DNA from: Salinicola socius | Lineage (GTDB): Bacteria; Pseudomonadota; Gammaproteobacteria; Pseudomonadales; Halomonadaceae | Direction: 5' to 3' | Length of the DNA stretch: 64,000 nt | NCBI RefSeq assembly: GCF_001937195.1 | Contig: NZ_MSDO01000002.1 | Location: 1 to 64,000, forward strand | Shown here: piece after piece, positions 25,775-38,046 of the stretch | Layout of the letters: each line of letters begins with the position of its first letter | Numbering within the stretch: the stretch's first letter is position 1 | Notes under the pieces: model-generated | Database searches by the model: none | The model's input: only the letters and a program-made list of their open reading frames with translations | What the model was told of the DNA's origin: nothing | Made by a program: the position numbers and the translations under genes

Positions 25775-26103
25775 TGGAACCGACGACGTTTCACTGGATG
25801 GCGCTACTGGCATCGGGCTGCTTCGAAATCGTCGGCGTGACCGGCTTCGATCGGCTCAATCGTGGCCGGCGGCGAAGCGGTTTGCTGCTCCTGGCCGGCG
25901 GCTTCGGCTGCTCGCTCGGCCTGCTGTCCATCGCCATGCGCTCGATCGACATGGGCGTGGCCTACGCCATCTTCACCGGCATCGGCACGCTCGGCAGCAC
26001 GCTGATGGGCATGCTGTTCTGGCATGAATCGCGACGCCCGTTGCGACTGGCGTTCGTGGCGACGATCGTTGCCGCCGTGGTAGGACTCAAGCTGGTGAGC
26101 TGA
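25774..26103 (+). CDS. SMR-family transporter subunit 2
   Basis: 109 aa, four membrane helices. Conserved Glu18 lies in SGCFEIVGVTGFDRL; helix 3 has VAYAIFTGIGTLGS. The loop after helix 1 (NRGRRRSG) is strongly basic, unlike the partner, which suggests opposite topologies in a heterodimer. Translation is coupled to subunit 1 by a TGATG overlap. Confidence 0.88.
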   Translation: MEPTTFHWMALLASGCFEIVGVTGFDRLNRGRRRSGLLLLAGGFGCSLGLLSIAMRSIDMGVAYAIFTGIGTLGSTLMGMLFWHESRRPLRLAFVATIVAAVVGLKLVS

Positions 26104-26233
26104 GAACGCGTGTCGGCGGTGTCGATCGAAAGGACGACGTTGACAGCCGTCCGGGCAAGGGGCGCTGGCTGCATCTCTCCCCGGCACCTACGCTGACAGC
26201 TTCTTTGTCCACTGCTTGATCAGGAGGCTATCC

Positions 26234-26740
26234 ATGCATCCGATCGTCCACACGATCGTCGTCGGGATCATCAGTTATCTGGTTCTGATCGCCATCATCC
26301 GCCTCTCCGGCAAGCGCACGCTGTCGAAGTGGAACGCCTTCGACTTCGTGGTCACCATCGCGCTGGGGTCGACGCTATCGACGGCGCTGGTCTCGCCGAA
26401 GGTTTCGTTGGCTCAAAGCATCACGGCGTTTCTGGTCATCGTGGTGATGCAGTTCGTGATCACGTTTTCCTCGGTGCGCTCTCGTGCCGTCAAGAATCTG
26501 ATCAAGTCGCAACCAACGCTGCTGCTGTTTCAGGGCCAGTTCCGCCAGGAGGCGATGGCCCAGGAGCGTGTCGTCGAGGCCGAGGTACGTGCGGCGATTC
26601 GCGAAAATGGCATCGCCGACGTCGAGCGCGTGCACGCGGTGGTGCTGGAGACCGACGGCACGTTCAGTGTCATTCCCGATGCCGGCGGCAGCGATTCGGC
26701 GCTGCAGGGGGTGGCCGGGCTCTCGTCGAGACGAGTGTGA
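26234..26740 (+). CDS. DUF421 membrane protein (YetF-like)
   Basis: 168 aa. Three N-terminal membrane helices (about 1-85), with the family motif IIRLSGKRTLSKWNAFDFVVTIALGSTLSTAL, followed by a cytoplasmic DUF421 alpha/beta domain (about 90-168). ATG 26234 has an AGGAGG ribosome site five bases upstream, so it is preferred to the TTG at 26216. Relatives in Bacillus (YetF) are linked to spore and membrane functions; the role here is unknown. Confidence 0.85.
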   Translation: MHPIVHTIVVGIISYLVLIAIIRLSGKRTLSKWNAFDFVVTIALGSTLSTALVSPKVSLAQSITAFLVIVVMQFVITFSSVRSRAVKNLIKSQPTLLLFQGQFRQEAMAQERVVEAEVRAAIRENGIADVERVHAVVLETDGTFSVIPDAGGSDSALQGVAGLSSRRV

Positions 26741-26777
26741 CGTTGACGGGGCAGCCGGCCGGTCTCCGTGTTGCCGT

Positions 26778-28637
<1,860 letters not shown>

Positions 28638-28786
28638 GGCAATCCTTGAGGAAGGGGCGTGACGAACTGGCCAGCGCTCATCGAGCGTCGCTGCCAGCCA
28701 GTACCGATCATAGGGCTCGTGGGGGCTTTGGCAATCCGCTCGCCGCCATCATTGGTCCTTCCTGTCCGTTCTTCCCAGAGTTGGCG

Positions 28787-29500
28787 TCAGGCCTGGAACG
28801 GCAGCACGGCGGTATAGACCGCGAAGAAATGGCAGACGCTGCCGCCGATCACGAACAGGTGCCAGATGGCGTGATGGAAGGGAATGGCACGGATGGCGTA
28901 GAAGATCACGCCCACGGTGTAGATGATACCGCCGGCGACCAGCAGGGCAATACCGCGATCGGGAAGGCGATCGGCCAGACTGCCGGAGGCGATCAGAATC
29001 AGCCAGCCCATGATCAGATAGATGAAGACGCGCAGCACGCCGAAACGGTGCGGCCAGGCCAGACGAAGCGCAATTCCCCCCAATGCCAGGCTCCAGATGA
29101 TCGCGAACAGCGCCCAGCCGGTGGGGCCGCGTAGATTGACCAGCAGGAATGGGGTGTAGGTGCCGGCGATCAGCAGATAGATGGCGCAGTGATCGAAAGC
29201 CTGGAAGACGCGCTTCAAACGTCGGCTGCGGAAACCGTGGTAGAGCGTCGAGGCGGTATAAAGCAGCAGCAGGCAGCAACCGTAGAGCGAGATGCTGACG
29301 ATCTTCCAGGGGTCGACGTGGGCGGCGATGCTGGCGAGCACGATCAGCACGATCATGCCGACGAGACTCAGGGCGGCGCCGATGCCGTGGCTGATGCTGT
29401 GCAGCCACTCCTCGAGATGCGAGAACTCGGCCCCCGGCTCAGTGGCTGTCGTTCGAGCGGCTCGTGGTGCAGCCGGTTGGTGTGATGAGAGTTTGGACAT
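28787..29500 (-). CDS. Hemolysin III / YqfA-family membrane protein
   Basis: 237 aa from ATG 29500; a TTG at 29521 would add seven residues but has no ribosome site. Seven membrane helices with PAQR-family motifs: EEWLHSISHGIGAALSL, STLYHGF, FDHCAIYLLIAGTYTPF and a final AIWHLFVIGGSVCHFFAV. The conserved His/Asp residues are the predicted metal site. Despite the historical name, hemolytic activity is not implied. Confidence 0.88.
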   Translation of the reverse strand: MSKLSSHQPAAPRAARTTATEPGAEFSHLEEWLHSISHGIGAALSLVGMIVLIVLASIAAHVDPWKIVSISLYGCCLLLLYTASTLYHGFRSRRLKRVFQAFDHCAIYLLIAGTYTPFLLVNLRGPTGWALFAIIWSLALGGIALRLAWPHRFGVLRVFIYLIMGWLILIASGSLADRLPDRGIALLVAGGIIYTVGVIFYAIRAIPFHHAIWHLFVIGGSVCHFFAVYTAVLPFQA

Positions 29501-29646
29501 GTTTTTCGAAACCCCAGGCAATGAAGGCGGCAGGAGTTGAAAGCTGTCGTTGAGACTGATTTGCGCGCTTGGCGTTCAGTATCCGGTTCCATGATGACGC
29601 CGATATGACGTCGGCGACAGCCCACGAAGGCGTGGAGCGAGTCAAT

Positions 29647-30282
29647 TCAGGCGTCGCGTTCGATATCCACACTGCTGGCAGGCGTGAAATCGTCCAGATC
29701 CATCATGTGATCGAGCTTGCCGACCTTGGTGGTCAGGTAATGCTCGTTGAACGGATTGCGGCCGGTGGTGATCGGCAGGCGCTCGTGGATCTCCACCCCA
29801 TCCTGGCTCAGGGCCTCGACCTTACGCGGATTGTTGGTCATCAGTCGCAGCGACTGGATGCCCAGATGCGCGAGCATCGGCACGCAGATATCGTAGCGGC
29901 GCTGATCGGCGCCGAATCCCAGTCGCTCGTTGGCCTCGACGGTATCGGCTCCGTCGTCCTGAAGAGCATAGGCACGGATCTTGTTGAGCAGACCGATGCC
30001 GCGACCTTCCTGACGCAGATAGAGCAGCGCGCCACGTCCTTCATCGGCGATTCGCTTGAGCGCTTCCTGGAGTTGGTAGCCGCAGTCGCAGCGCATCGAG
30101 AACAGGGCATCACCGGTCAGGCATTCCGAATGCACGCGGGCCAGGACCGGCGCCGGCGTGGTGACGTCGCCGAGGGTCAGCACGACGTGTTCCTTGCCGC
30201 TGGACTCTTCCTGGAAGCCGTGCAGCATGAACGTCGCCCAAGGGGTGGGCAGTTGCGATGCGGCGATGAAGCGGATCGTCAC
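29647..30282 (-). CDS. ribA: GTP cyclohydrolase II
   Basis: 211 aa, first enzyme of riboflavin synthesis. Zinc cysteines lie in [17 protein letters not shown] and the catalytic region is [14 protein letters not shown]. The length is normal for stand-alone RibA (no RibB fusion). On the minus strand a TATAAT-like -10 occurs near 30366-30371, upstream of the start, but its -35 spacing is long. No FMN riboswitch fits in the 145-base gap before hemE. Confidence 0.95.
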   Translation of the reverse strand: MTIRFIAASQLPTPWATFMLHGFQEESSGKEHVVLTLGDVTTPAPVLARVHSECLTGDALFSMRCDCGYQLQEALKRIADEGRGALLYLRQEGRGIGLLNKIRAYALQDDGADTVEANERLGFGADQRRYDICVPMLAHLGIQSLRLMTNNPRKVEALSQDGVEIHERLPITTGRNPFNEHYLTTKVGKLDHMMDLDDFTPASSVDIERDA

Positions 30283-30427
30283 GATGACCTCGCGATATGG
30301 GAAACGCTCGAAGGCTTCGGCATCGAATGCCTGGACCAGAGCGCCGATAATTAAAGGGGCAGCATTATAACAGGCCCGCCGGCCGATCCGTTACAATGAG
30401 AGCAAATCTCGAACGTAAAAGGCTGTC

Positions 30428-31514
<1,087 letters not shown>

Positions 31515-31543
<29 letters not shown>

Positions 31544-32039
31544 GCCTGGCAGCAGAGAGCCAGTCAGCCGAGCGCCTGCCGGTACAGAGTTCGGGGATGG
31601 CCTGCTGCTGTTCGACGCCGGCTGCCCGTTCTGCCGGCGTTCGGTGCGCTGGCTGCTGGCGCACGAACGCGACGGCAGCCAGCTGCGCATTGCCGGGCTG
31701 TCGAGTGCGGTATCCCGCCGGATCGGGGCGCATTACCAGATCGATTTCGCCGCTACCGACAGCATCTGGTATGTCGCCGACGGCGAGCTCAGCCGCAACA
31801 GCGATGCCGCCTGGCGTCTCGCCGCCCGACTGCAGGGAAAGTGGCAGCATCTCGGCGCGCTGCGGCGGGTGCCGCGGCCCCTGCGCGAGAGCGGCTACCG
31901 TTTCATCGGCGATCACCGGCACCGGCTGGCATTCGTCGGTGGCGAGCGTCTTGAAGGTCATGCGCGCTGGCTCGAGACGCTGACGCCCGAATTCTGTCGA
32001 CGCTGCGGACTGCCGCCGCAACTGGCCGACGTACAGTGA
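31515..32039 (+). CDS. DCC-family thiol-disulfide oxidoreductase-like protein (DUF393)
   Basis: 174 aa. The family motif with its C-x-x-C appears as [18 protein letters not shown] (about residues 30-48); the rest resembles YuxK/DUF393 proteins. The ATG at 31515 overlaps the 3' end of hemE by 29 bases in another frame. This class is thioredoxin-like by prediction but without a proven reaction. A C-terminal C-x-x-C (CRRC) adds a second cysteine pair. Confidence 0.82.
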
Positions 32040-32100
32040 ACTTCGACCGGCGACGCAGGGATCGAGGGCTCGACAAGCCGGCATTCAGGGACGGACGACG

Positions 32101-32469
32101 ATGCCGATGAGCGCGTGGCAAAAAAGATGCGCGATGCTGACGCTGATCTGGGTCGCGGGTATCGCCTGGGGCAGCTTGAGCCCGGCTTCCGATCTGCCGC
32201 AGCACCTGCCATGGGACAAGCTCAACCATTTCATCGCCTACGCCGGTCTGGCAGCGGGCCTGCGTCTCACCGGTCGCCGGTGGATGGTCGCCTGGGGGGT
32301 GGCCGTCATCGTCAGTATCGTCATCGAAGTGCTGCAGATCTGGGTGCCGGGGCGCCACGGTGGCGACTGGGGCGACATTCTGGCGAATGCCTTGGGTGCC
32401 GGCGTGGGTCTGGTGGGGCTTTTCCTGATCGGAAAGTGGATACGCTACCGGAATGGCACTCAACAATAG
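32101..32469 (+). CDS. VanZ-like membrane protein
   Basis: 122 aa with about four hydrophobic segments. The VanZ-like core is SLSPASDLPQHLPWDKLNHFIAYAGLAAGLRL followed by VIEVLQIWVPGRHGGDWGDILANALGAGVG. It lies 61 bases after the DCC gene and is probably in the hemE operon. The function of these small VanZ-like proteins is unknown; no link to glycopeptide resistance is implied. Confidence 0.85.
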   Translation: MPMSAWQKRCAMLTLIWVAGIAWGSLSPASDLPQHLPWDKLNHFIAYAGLAAGLRLTGRRWMVAWGVAVIVSIVIEVLQIWVPGRHGGDWGDILANALGAGVGLVGLFLIGKWIRYRNGTQQ

Positions 32470-32527
32470 TCGAAGAGATCGCCCCGCCAGTTGATGGCAA
32501 TGCCGTTTGAACGCCCTTCGATATCGA

Positions 32528-32542
32528 GCACCTTTTTGGTGC
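32528..32542. promoter_or_regulatory. NtrC-like enhancer site upstream of aapJ
   Basis: GCACC-TTTTT-GGTGC, a perfect dyad matching the known NtrC pattern (GCAC-N5-GTGC core). It lies about 150 bases upstream of the sigma-54 promoter at 32682, the usual enhancer distance. Without a T-run it is unlikely to be a terminator of the VanZ gene. Confidence 0.65.
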
Positions 32543-32681
32543 GCTTGTGTTATTTAGGCACTGTTTTGAAACAATTTGTTGTTGTTCCGACGGATTCCAA
32601 ACCCGACAGAGGTCGCAAGGCCGGTCGACGATAGCGCTAGAGTAGCGTTGAAACAGGGTTTTACGCGCGGCAGCGCGAAAG

Positions 32682-32697
32682 TGGAACGAACTTTGCT
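32682..32697 (+). promoter_or_regulatory. Sigma-54 promoter of the aap operon
   Basis: TGGAACGAACTTTGCT: GG at 32683-32684 and GC at 32695-32696, exactly 12 apart; it differs from TGGCACG-N4-TTGCT by one base. The ATG of aapJ is about 60 bases downstream. Confidence 0.75.
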
Positions 32698-32758
32698 AAT
32701 TTCATCTGGGCATGTCGCGACATGCACTCAAATGATAACGCGAGGGAGTTGATTCCAT

Positions 32759-33787
32759 ATGCGCTACAAGAATAAAAGCCTGATTGTCATGCCAGCCGCC
32801 ATGCTAGCCGCGGTTGCCGTCACCCATGTTCAGGCTGCCACTCTGGATGATGTCAAAAGCAGCGGCGAGTTCACCTGTGGCGTCAGCACGGGCCTTACCG
32901 GTTTCTCCTCACCCGACGAGAATGGCAAGTGGACCGGTATCGACGTCGAAGTCTGCCGTGCCGTTGCCGCGGCCGTTCTGGGCGATCCGGAAAAGGTCGT
33001 CTTCTCTCCGCTCACCGCCAAGGAGCGTTTCACCGCCCTGCAGTCCGGCGAGGTCGATCTGCTCTCCCGCAACACGACCTGGACCGCCACGCGTGACAAC
33101 TCCCTGGGTCTGAACTTCGCTGGCGTCAACTTCTACGACGGTCAGGGCTTCCTGGTACGCAAGGACCTGGGCGTCAAGAGTGCGACAGAGCTTGATGGGG
33201 CGTCGATCTGTGTCCAGGCCGGCACCACCACCGAGCTGAACATGGCCGACTACTTCAAGGCGCATGACATGCAGTTCCAGCAGGTCGCCTTCGATACCTC
33301 GGACCAGACCGCTCAGGGTTTCGATAGTGGCCGCTGTGACGTACTGACGTCCGACTCCTCGCAGCTGGCCGCGCTGCGTCTGCAGCTGGCGGATCCCGAC
33401 GGCGTTGTCATTCTGCCCGAGCGCATTTCCAAGGAACCGCTGGGTCCGGTCGTGCGCCAGGGTGACGATCAGTGGTTCGATATCGTCAAGTGGAGCCTGT
33501 TCGCCATGCTCAATGCCGAAGAACTCGGCGTGACCAGCGAAAATGTCGACCAGATGCGCGATAACCCGCCAAATCCGGACGTGGCTCGCCTGCTGGGCAA
33601 GGATGGTAACTTCGGCGAGCAGATGGGCATCAGCAACGACTGGGCCTACAACATCGTCAAGATGGTCGGCAACTACGGCGAAGTCTTCGAACGTACCGTC
33701 GGTATGGACTCGCCGATGGAGCTCGAGCGCGGCATCAACGCGCTGTGGAACGAGGGCGGCATCCAGTATGCCCCGCCGGTTCGCTAA
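32759..33787 (+). CDS. aapJ: General L-amino-acid ABC transporter, substrate-binding protein
   Basis: 342 aa. Signal peptide ending VQA, then the polar-amino-acid binding-protein fold: LDDVKSSGEFTCGVSTGLTGFSSPDENGKWTGIDVE is the AapJ/YhdW start, with ITAKERFTALQSGEVD-like central sequence. Periplasmic receptor for the AapQMP permease encoded next. Broad specificity for L-amino acids, notably glutamate, is known for Rhizobium AapJ. The operon starts at a sigma-54 promoter with an NtrC-like site. Confidence 0.9.
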   Translation: MRYKNKSLIVMPAAMLAAVAVTHVQAATLDDVKSSGEFTCGVSTGLTGFSSPDENGKWTGIDVEVCRAVAAAVLGDPEKVVFSPLTAKERFTALQSGEVDLLSRNTTWTATRDNSLGLNFAGVNFYDGQGFLVRKDLGVKSATELDGASICVQAGTTTELNMADYFKAHDMQFQQVAFDTSDQTAQGFDSGRCDVLTSDSSQLAALRLQLADPDGVVILPERISKEPLGPVVRQGDDQWFDIVKWSLFAMLNAEELGVTSENVDQMRDNPPNPDVARLLGKDGNFGEQMGISNDWAYNIVKMVGNYGEVFERTVGMDSPMELERGINALWNEGGIQYAPPVR

Positions 33788-33872
33788 GCGTTAAATCGTC
33801 CTCTCGACACCGCGTCCCTTCGGTCTGAGCGCCGGGACGCGGTGCCTCTCAACGCTCGAGTAGAGACAACTC

Positions 33873-35063
33873 ATGTTGCGTCCATCCACTACCCTGCCGC
33901 GTCGGGGGCGGGGGCCCTTGTGGCGGAATCCCGCCATTCGCGCCCTGATCGTCCAGGCCGTGCTGTTTCTGGTCCTGGCGGCCTTCGTCGGTTATCTGGT
34001 TCACAATACGCTGCTCAACCTCGAGGCCCGCGGTATCCATACCGGTTTTGGCTTTCTCGAAGGTCGGGCTGGCTTTGCGATTCCGCAGACGCTGATCGAG
34101 TACACCAGCGATAGCACCTACGGCAAGACGTTCGTCATCGGACTGCTCAACACGCTGCTGGTGTCGGCGCTGGGGATCGTGGCGGCCACCATCATCGGTT
34201 TCATGGTCGGCATCGCCCGGCTGTCGCCCAACTGGTTGTTGGCGCGCCTGGCCACGATCTATGTCGAGGCCTTCCGTAACATCCCGCTGCTGGTCCAGAT
34301 CCTGTTCTGGTATTACGCCGTGCTGCGGGCACTGCCATCGCCGCGACAGAGCCTGTCGTTGTTCGATGCCTTTTTCTTCAACGTTCGCGGCATGGTGATG
34401 CCCGATCCGCAGCCGCTGGATGGCTTCGCCGCCACGCCGTGGGCGTTATTGATCGCCGTGGTCGGTGCCATCCTGTTCGGACTGTTCGCCAAGCGACGTC
34501 AGGCAAGAACCGGGCAGGCGCTGCCGGTCTACTGGATCGGCGCGGCTCTCGTCATCGGCCTGCCATTGATCGTCTTCCTTCTCACCGGGTCGCCACTCGA
34601 GTGGACGTTGCCGGAACTGACCGGGTTCAACTTCCGCGGCGGGATCAATATTCTGCCGGAGCTGTTGGCACTGTGGTTGGCGCTGTCGATCTATACCGCC
34701 GCTTTCATTGCCGAGATCGTGCGCTCGGGCATTCTGTCGGTCTCTCACGGTCAGACGGAAGCGGCACGCTCGCTGAGCCTGCCGGAGGCCATTACCCTGC
34801 GCAAGATCGTCATCCCCCAGGCGATGCGGGTCATCGTGCCGCAGATGACCAGCCAGTATCTCAACCTGATCAAGAACTCATCGCTGGCCACCGCCATCGG
34901 CTACCCGGATCTGGTCGCCGTCTTTGCCGGCACCACGCTCAACCAGACGGGGCAGGCGATCGAGATCATCGCCATGACCATGGCGGTCTACCTGGTCATC
35001 AGTCTGACGGTGTCGTTCCTGATGAATCTCTACAATGCCCGCACGCTGCTGAAGGAGCGTTGA
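33873..35063 (+). CDS. aapQ: General L-amino-acid ABC transporter permease 1
   Basis: 396 aa inner-membrane permease with about eight helices. The HisMQ-type binding-protein-dependent motif is EAFRNIPLLVQILFWYY, and the EAA loop region reads EIVRSGILSVSHGQTEAARSLSL. The large size, with a long insert between these two parts, is normal for AapQ. AapM begins one base after its stop, so the two permeases are translated together. Confidence 0.9.
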   Translation: MLRPSTTLPRRGRGPLWRNPAIRALIVQAVLFLVLAAFVGYLVHNTLLNLEARGIHTGFGFLEGRAGFAIPQTLIEYTSDSTYGKTFVIGLLNTLLVSALGIVAATIIGFMVGIARLSPNWLLARLATIYVEAFRNIPLLVQILFWYYAVLRALPSPRQSLSLFDAFFFNVRGMVMPDPQPLDGFAATPWALLIAVVGAILFGLFAKRRQARTGQALPVYWIGAALVIGLPLIVFLLTGSPLEWTLPELTGFNFRGGINILPELLALWLALSIYTAAFIAEIVRSGILSVSHGQTEAARSLSLPEAITLRKIVIPQAMRVIVPQMTSQYLNLIKNSSLATAIGYPDLVAVFAGTTLNQTGQAIEIIAMTMAVYLVISLTVSFLMNLYNARTLLKER

Positions 35064-35064
35064 G

Positions 35065-36177
35065 ATGACGACTGACTCTACCTTCCGCACCGAGATGATC
35101 GACGCGCGCGAGGCGCCCGACCAGAGCCGAGGCGTGATCGGCTGGTTTCGGGCCAATCTGTTCAACGGTCCGATCAACAGCATCGTCTCGATCGTGGTCA
35201 TCGTGTTACTGGCGCGATTGGTCTGGCCATTCCTTGAGTGGGCGATCATCGATGCCGACTGGATCGGTACCACGCGTGATGCCTGTACCGGTGATGGCGC
35301 CTGCTGGGTTTTTATCTCGGCCCGGTTCGAATCCATCATCTACGGCTTCTACCCCGAGGCCGCGCGTTGGCGGGTCGACATCGTGTTTGCGCTGCTGGCG
35401 ATTCTGGTCGCCTGGCTGGCGGTGCCGAAGATGTCGCGCAAGAAGTGGGTGGCGCTGTTCACGTTGACCGGCTTCCCGATCATTGCCTTTTTCCTGCTGG
35501 TGGGCGGCTCGTTCGGACTCGAGTACGTACCGACTCGCGCCTGGGGCGGGCTGATGCTGACGCTGACGATCGCGGTGGTGGGCATCGTCGGATCGCTGCC
35601 GCTGGGTATCATCCTGGCGCTGGGACGGCGCTCGAAGATGCCCTTCGTCAAAGGGATCTGCGTGATCTTCATCGAGTTCTGGCGAGGGGTCCCGCTGATC
35701 ACGGTGCTGTTCATGGCGTCGGTGATGCTGCCGCTGTTCGTGCCGGGAGAGCTGGATTTCGACAAGCTGCTGCGTGCGCTGATCGGCATCATGTTCTTCT
35801 GGAGCGCGTACATGGCGGAGGTCATTCGTAGTGGCCTGCAGGCGATCGGCAAGGGGCAGAACGAGGCCGGACAGGCGCTGGGACTAAGCTACTGGCAGCG
35901 AACGGGGCTGATCATTCTGCCGCAGGCGCTGAAAATGGTCATCCCGGGCATCGTCAATACCTTCATCGCGCTGTTCAAGGACACCTCGCTGGTACTGATC
36001 ATCGGCCTGTTCGACCTGCTGGCGATCATCCGTGCCGGACTGACCGACTCGAACTGGCTCGGTTTCTCCACCGAAGGCTACGTGTTCGCGGCGGCGGTCT
36101 ACTGGATCTTCTGTTTCAGCATGTCTCGCTACAGCCAGTACATCGAGCGCCGTCTCAATACCGGACATAAACGGTGA
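35065..36177 (+). CDS. aapM: General L-amino-acid ABC transporter permease 2
   Basis: 370 aa permease pairing with AapQ. EFWRGVPLITVLFMAS and the EAA segment EVIRSGLQAIGKGQNEAGQALGLSYWQ mark the family. A first membrane helix at about 30-55 is followed by a cysteine-containing periplasmic loop (TRDACTGDGACW) found in AapM relatives. Confidence 0.9.
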   Translation: MTTDSTFRTEMIDAREAPDQSRGVIGWFRANLFNGPINSIVSIVVIVLLARLVWPFLEWAIIDADWIGTTRDACTGDGACWVFISARFESIIYGFYPEAARWRVDIVFALLAILVAWLAVPKMSRKKWVALFTLTGFPIIAFFLLVGGSFGLEYVPTRAWGGLMLTLTIAVVGIVGSLPLGIILALGRRSKMPFVKGICVIFIEFWRGVPLITVLFMASVMLPLFVPGELDFDKLLRALIGIMFFWSAYMAEVIRSGLQAIGKGQNEAGQALGLSYWQRTGLIILPQALKMVIPGIVNTFIALFKDTSLVLIIGLFDLLAIIRAGLTDSNWLGFSTEGYVFAAAVYWIFCFSMSRYSQYIERRLNTGHKR

Positions 36178-36241
36178 GGGCGGCGAGCGTGTCTGCGCCT
36201 GCGTCCTCACATAACAAGATCGTCATCAGGAAATCATTGCC

Positions 36242-37021
36242 ATGAGCGAAGCGACAGCGTCTCGGACCACCGCGCCCGGCAGCGACGGACCGATGATCGA
36301 AATCGATCATCTCAACAAGTGGTACGGCAGCTTTCATGTGCTGCGCGACATCAACCTGACCGTGACCAAGGGGGAGCGCATCGTCATCTGCGGACCGTCA
36401 GGTTCGGGAAAATCGACGATGATTCGTTGCATCAATCATCTGGAGGAGCATCAGCAGGGTTCGATCGTGGTCAACGGCGTGCCGATGACCAATGACGTCA
36501 AGCGGATCGAACAGATTCGCCGCAACGTCGGCATGGTCTTCCAGCACTTCAATCTGTTTCCGCACCTGAGCGTGCTGGAGAACTGCTGCCTGTCCCAGAT
36601 CTGGGTGCAGAAGAAGCCCCGTGCCGAGGCCGAGAAGACCGCCATGGAGTATCTCGAGCGCGTCCAGATCGCCGATCAGGCGCTGAAGTATCCCGGCCAG
36701 CTCTCGGGTGGCCAGCAGCAGCGCGTGGCGATCGCCCGGGCGCTCTGCATGCGCCCCGAGGTGATGCTGTTCGACGAGCCGACGTCAGCGCTCGATCCTG
36801 AGATGATCAAGGAAGTGCTCGACGTCATGATCGAGCTGGCACATGAAGGCATGACCATGCTCTGCGTCACCCACGAGATGGGCTTCGCCAAGACCGTCGC
36901 CGACCGGGTGATCTTCATGGACCAGGGGCAGATCATCGAGGAAGCGCCGCCGCACGAGTTCTTCAACAACCCGCGTTCCGAACGCACCCAACTGTTCCTG
37001 AGCCAGATTCTGGGACATTGA
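36242..37021 (+). CDS. aapP: General L-amino-acid ABC transporter ATPase
   Basis: 259 aa. Walker [10 protein letters not shown], signature [15 protein letters not shown], Walker [15 protein letters not shown], and the H-loop in CVTHEMGFA. Cytoplasmic energy subunit for AapQM. The fourth gene of the operon, 64 bases after aapM; a RidA gene follows within 26 bases. Confidence 0.92.
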   Translation: MSEATASRTTAPGSDGPMIEIDHLNKWYGSFHVLRDINLTVTKGERIVICGPSGSGKSTMIRCINHLEEHQQGSIVVNGVPMTNDVKRIEQIRRNVGMVFQHFNLFPHLSVLENCCLSQIWVQKKPRAEAEKTAMEYLERVQIADQALKYPGQLSGGQQQRVAIARALCMRPEVMLFDEPTSALDPEMIKEVLDVMIELAHEGMTMLCVTHEMGFAKTVADRVIFMDQGQIIEEAPPHEFFNNPRSERTQLFLSQILGH

Positions 37022-37046
37022 CCTCGTGATGGAGAGAGCCACGGAC

Positions 37047-37436
37047 ATGGGTATCGAAAAACTCTTCGTCGAGGGCGCACCGCAGCCGATCGCGCCATTC
37101 TCCCACGCCTGCAAGGTCGGCAATCTGGTTTTTATCACCGGCCAGATGCCGACCGTGCCGGAGACCAACGAGATGCTGCTGGGAACCTTCACCGAGCAGA
37201 CACATCGGGTGATGCAGAACCTGGCGATCGTGCTCGAGGCCGTTGGCAGCAGCTTCGAACACGTCGTCCAGAGCCGGGTCTTCATTACCAACATGGGCCA
37301 CTTCGAAGAAGTGAACGGCGTCTATGCCAGCTACTTCCAGAACCCGCTGCCCACGCGGACCTGTATCGGCGTCACCGGCCTGGCTGGCGGGGCCGATGTC
37401 GAGGTGGACATGATTGCCTGGATTCCACCGGCATAG
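37047..37436 (+). CDS. RidA-family protein linked to the aap operon
   Basis: 129 aa. RidA fold markers: VFITGQMPTVPET, THRVMQNLAIVLEAVGSSFEHVV and the late Arg in PLPTRTCIGVTGLAGGADVEVDM, where active RidA proteins have the catalytic Arg. ATG 37047 has GGAGAGAG eight bases upstream; the GTG at 37026 is not needed. Its place behind the amino-acid importer suggests clean-up of imines formed when imported amino acids are deaminated. It is distinct from the RidA at 5.4-5.8 kb. Confidence 0.88.
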   Translation: MGIEKLFVEGAPQPIAPFSHACKVGNLVFITGQMPTVPETNEMLLGTFTEQTHRVMQNLAIVLEAVGSSFEHVVQSRVFITNMGHFEEVNGVYASYFQNPLPTRTCIGVTGLAGGADVEVDMIAWIPPA

Positions 37437-37601
37437 CGTTCGCGTCGAAAGGCCGGATGACATCGCCAGCGCCCCGCCAGCCAGCGGGGTGCTGTCGTTT
37501 CGGCGCCGTCGTTTCCATGCTGCCGACCGGGTAGGGGTTGAGCGACGCGCGAATCTCTACCACGCTTGGTGAGTACCATCCACGGACTTGGAGAATCGAT
37601 C

Positions 37602-38018
37602 ATGGACAAGACATTTGTCGTCGCCGCCGATGCCTCACGCGCGCGCATCTTCGCTCGAGAAGCGCGGACGCTGCGGGAGATCGAGACGTTGACGCATCCG
37701 GAGTCCCGGCTGCATACCGGCGATCTGCGCACCGGCGGCAAGGGCGAGGCGACCTCGGGCGCCAGCCAGCGTCAGACCGGCAACGAGAACGCCACCTCCG
37801 AAAAGCAGGCGATGGTCTTCGCCAAGGAAGTCGCGGGCTATCTGCGTGATGCGAGGACCCAGGGCAAGGCCGACAAGTTCGTACTGATTGCGGCGCCGCA
37901 GTTTCTGGGCCAGTTGCGAGAAAAGCTCGACAAGCCGACGCTCGACTGCGTGATTCAGACGCTGGATAAGGACCTCTCGAAGGCCAGCGAGGAAGAGATC
38001 GCCGGCAAGCTCGATTGA
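37602..38018 (+). CDS. Host attachment protein-like (baeRF family)
   Basis: 138 aa. Starts MDKTFVVAADASRARIFARE, the opening strand of the 'protein required for attachment to host cells' family (PF10116), ending with KFVLIAAPQFLGQLREKLDKPT. Related to bacterial archaeo-eukaryotic release-factor-like domains. The middle (35-70) is Gly/Ser/Thr-rich and flexible. ATG 37602 follows GGAGA. The original Agrobacterium name is historical and the molecular role is unknown. Confidence 0.82.
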   Translation: MDKTFVVAADASRARIFAREARTLREIETLTHPESRLHTGDLRTGGKGEATSGASQRQTGNENATSEKQAMVFAKEVAGYLRDARTQGKADKFVLIAAPQFLGQLREKLDKPTLDCVIQTLDKDLSKASEEEIAGKLD

Positions 38019-38046
38019 CCGTTGACCCGTGCCGGCGATCGTCTTC

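Noticed and set aside
30283-30427. FMN riboswitch before ribA
   Set aside because: The gap is only 145 bases, shared with the hemE promoter, and lacks the conserved FMN-element words.
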